Assembly: GCA_013374505.1 (NCBI GenBank)
Contig: QENJ01000262.1
Span: forward strand, 1-7,376
DNA length: 7,376 bases
Origin: Candidatus Methanophagaceae archaeon
GTDB lineage: Archaea > Halobacteriota > Syntropharchaeia > Alkanophagales > Methanospirareceae
Direction of reading: 5' to 3'
The notes under the pieces are model-generated. The model was not told the DNA's origin and searched no databases. It saw only the letters and a program-made list of their open reading frames with translations. Positions 6,887-7,376 of the stretch are shown here, piece by piece; the first letter of the stretch is position 1; each line of letters begins with the position of its first letter. Position numbers and translations under genes: made by a program.

Positions 6887-7166
6887 CATCTCACTGCCAT
6901 CCACATCACCGCAGATACCCGTCCTTACGTTTACGCTTCCATTATTACCGTCCGTCGGAATTGGAACGATGCATGGGTCGCCTAATTTTACTACGGTGAA
7001 GTTAAGCTCACTGAGTCCATCATCCTCGGCAATTGCTTGAAATGTAATAGTTGCAAGCACACCGGGAGTGGTTACACCGGGGAGTGCGGTTCTGGTCGCA
7101 CCATATTTAACCCAGCCCAACGTGTTATTGATCTCGTTTTTATTTTCATATACCCCCGTGCCGCCG

Positions 7167-7174
7167 AAAAAAAA
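7167..7174 (-). other. A8/T8 homopolymer at the reading-frame break
   Basis: Eight A on the + strand (eight T in the coding strand) sit where the frame of the rightmost cohesin shifts. The same place in the last gene (cgagaaatggacc) is one base shorter, which indicates a one-base insertion here. Confidence 0.75.
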
Positions 7175-7376
7175 GACCTTTATCCTGTGAAATTCCATTA
7201 ACCAGCGAATTATTAAAGTGTAGTTCATATTGAGCACAAAATACCTCACTTACCTCCGGGTCAATATATATATCAACAGTGAAGTTCTCCCCGGTCAAAA
7301 CTTCTTGATATGCAGGTAAAACGCTCATCTGTGCCGCTGACGCCGTCAATACTAAACAGCACAGCGTTACAAGCGA

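Larger units (their letters stand above)
6704..7376 (-). pseudogene. Cohesin-dockerin protein, frameshifted, start beyond the right edge
   Basis: The frame is open from the right edge and begins inside a signal peptide (LVTLCCLVLTASAAQ). It runs through the first half of a cohesin (FTVDIYIDPE, CAQYELHFNNSL, SQDKG) and then hits a stop at 7146-7148 after an out-of-frame stretch. The second half of the cohesin (KNEINNTLGWVKYG, TPGVLATITFQ, VKLGDP) continues one frame over. Removing one base from the A8 run at 7167-7174 restores KGLFFGGTGVYENKNEINN, which lines up residue for residue with KGPFLGDAGVSLLKNEINN of the last gene. After the cohesin a dockerin follows directly, with two loops GDVDGSEMVDMAD and GYVDCSGKVDMAD, each followed by an identical helix. 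It ends in CCSG with a TAA at 6704-6706. The nucleotide break may be a true pseudogene, a sequencing error in a homopolymer, or slippage. The intact product would be a short cohesin-dockerin chain unit, first in the visible array. Confidence 0.8.

Noticed and set aside
6698..6985. A + strand open frame with two repeated blocks
   Set aside because: The repetition comes from the dockerin repeat on the opposite strand; codon-level conservation fits the minus strand.
6704..7249. An independent dockerin gene with its own start near 7249
   Set aside because: Its first residues are an out-of-frame reading of the cohesin, and the real cohesin continues in the other frame up to the A8 run.
7146..7349. 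A short separate gene beginning at a TTG at 7347-7349
   Set aside because: The frame is open upstream to the right edge and the residues before the TTG form the hydrophobic core of a signal peptide, so this is the interior of a longer gene.
1..7376. tRNA, rRNA, riboswitch or origin
   Set aside because: Coding sequence fills nearly the whole window and the gaps (5-64 bases) are too short; I saw no such structure.

Overview
The window looks archaeal, most likely from the methanogen/methanotroph side of the Euryarchaeota (Methanosarcinales, Syntropharchaeia or ANME-1-like). The grounds are short Shine-Dalgarno-led genes with tiny gaps, a possible BRE/TATA element, very dense N-x-S/T sequons in secreted proteins, and archaeosortase-type C-terminal sorting signals. 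The lineage is an inference; no marker gene is present.

Layout. Positions 1-128 hold the tail of a broken + strand frame that resembles a transposase core. From 147 to the right edge there is one continuous minus-strand array of six secreted proteins, read right to left: a frameshifted cohesin-dockerin protein whose start lies beyond the right edge (6704-7376); a 674-residue multidomain cohesin/Fn3/cohesin/dockerin protein (4649-6673); a cohesin-PKD-dockerin protein (3651-4628); a cohesin-rhodanese protein with a PGF-CTERM-like tail (2492-3586); a cohesin protein with no anchor (1551-2486); and a cohesin protein with a PEP/PEF-CTERM-like tail (147-1544). Gaps are 30, 22, 64, 5 and 6 bases. 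The only gap large enough for an internal promoter is the 64-base one before the rhodanese gene.

How the genes may work together. All six proteins carry a cohesin module and three also carry a C-terminal dockerin. The first three genes are therefore cohesin+dockerin chain-forming units, and two of the last three are cohesin proteins with a cell-surface sorting signal. The inferred picture is a self-assembling extracellular scaffold: dockerins of the soluble or chain units dock on cohesins of the anchored units or of each other. No glycoside hydrolase or other classical cellulosomal enzyme is present. The one enzyme-like module is a rhodanese whose catalytic cysteine position is serine.

Other notable points are a probable single-base insertion in an A8 run (7167-7174) that breaks the rightmost gene, a perfect 53-bp direct repeat that makes the two halves of its dockerin almost identical, and two apparently different cohesin subfamilies within the operon.
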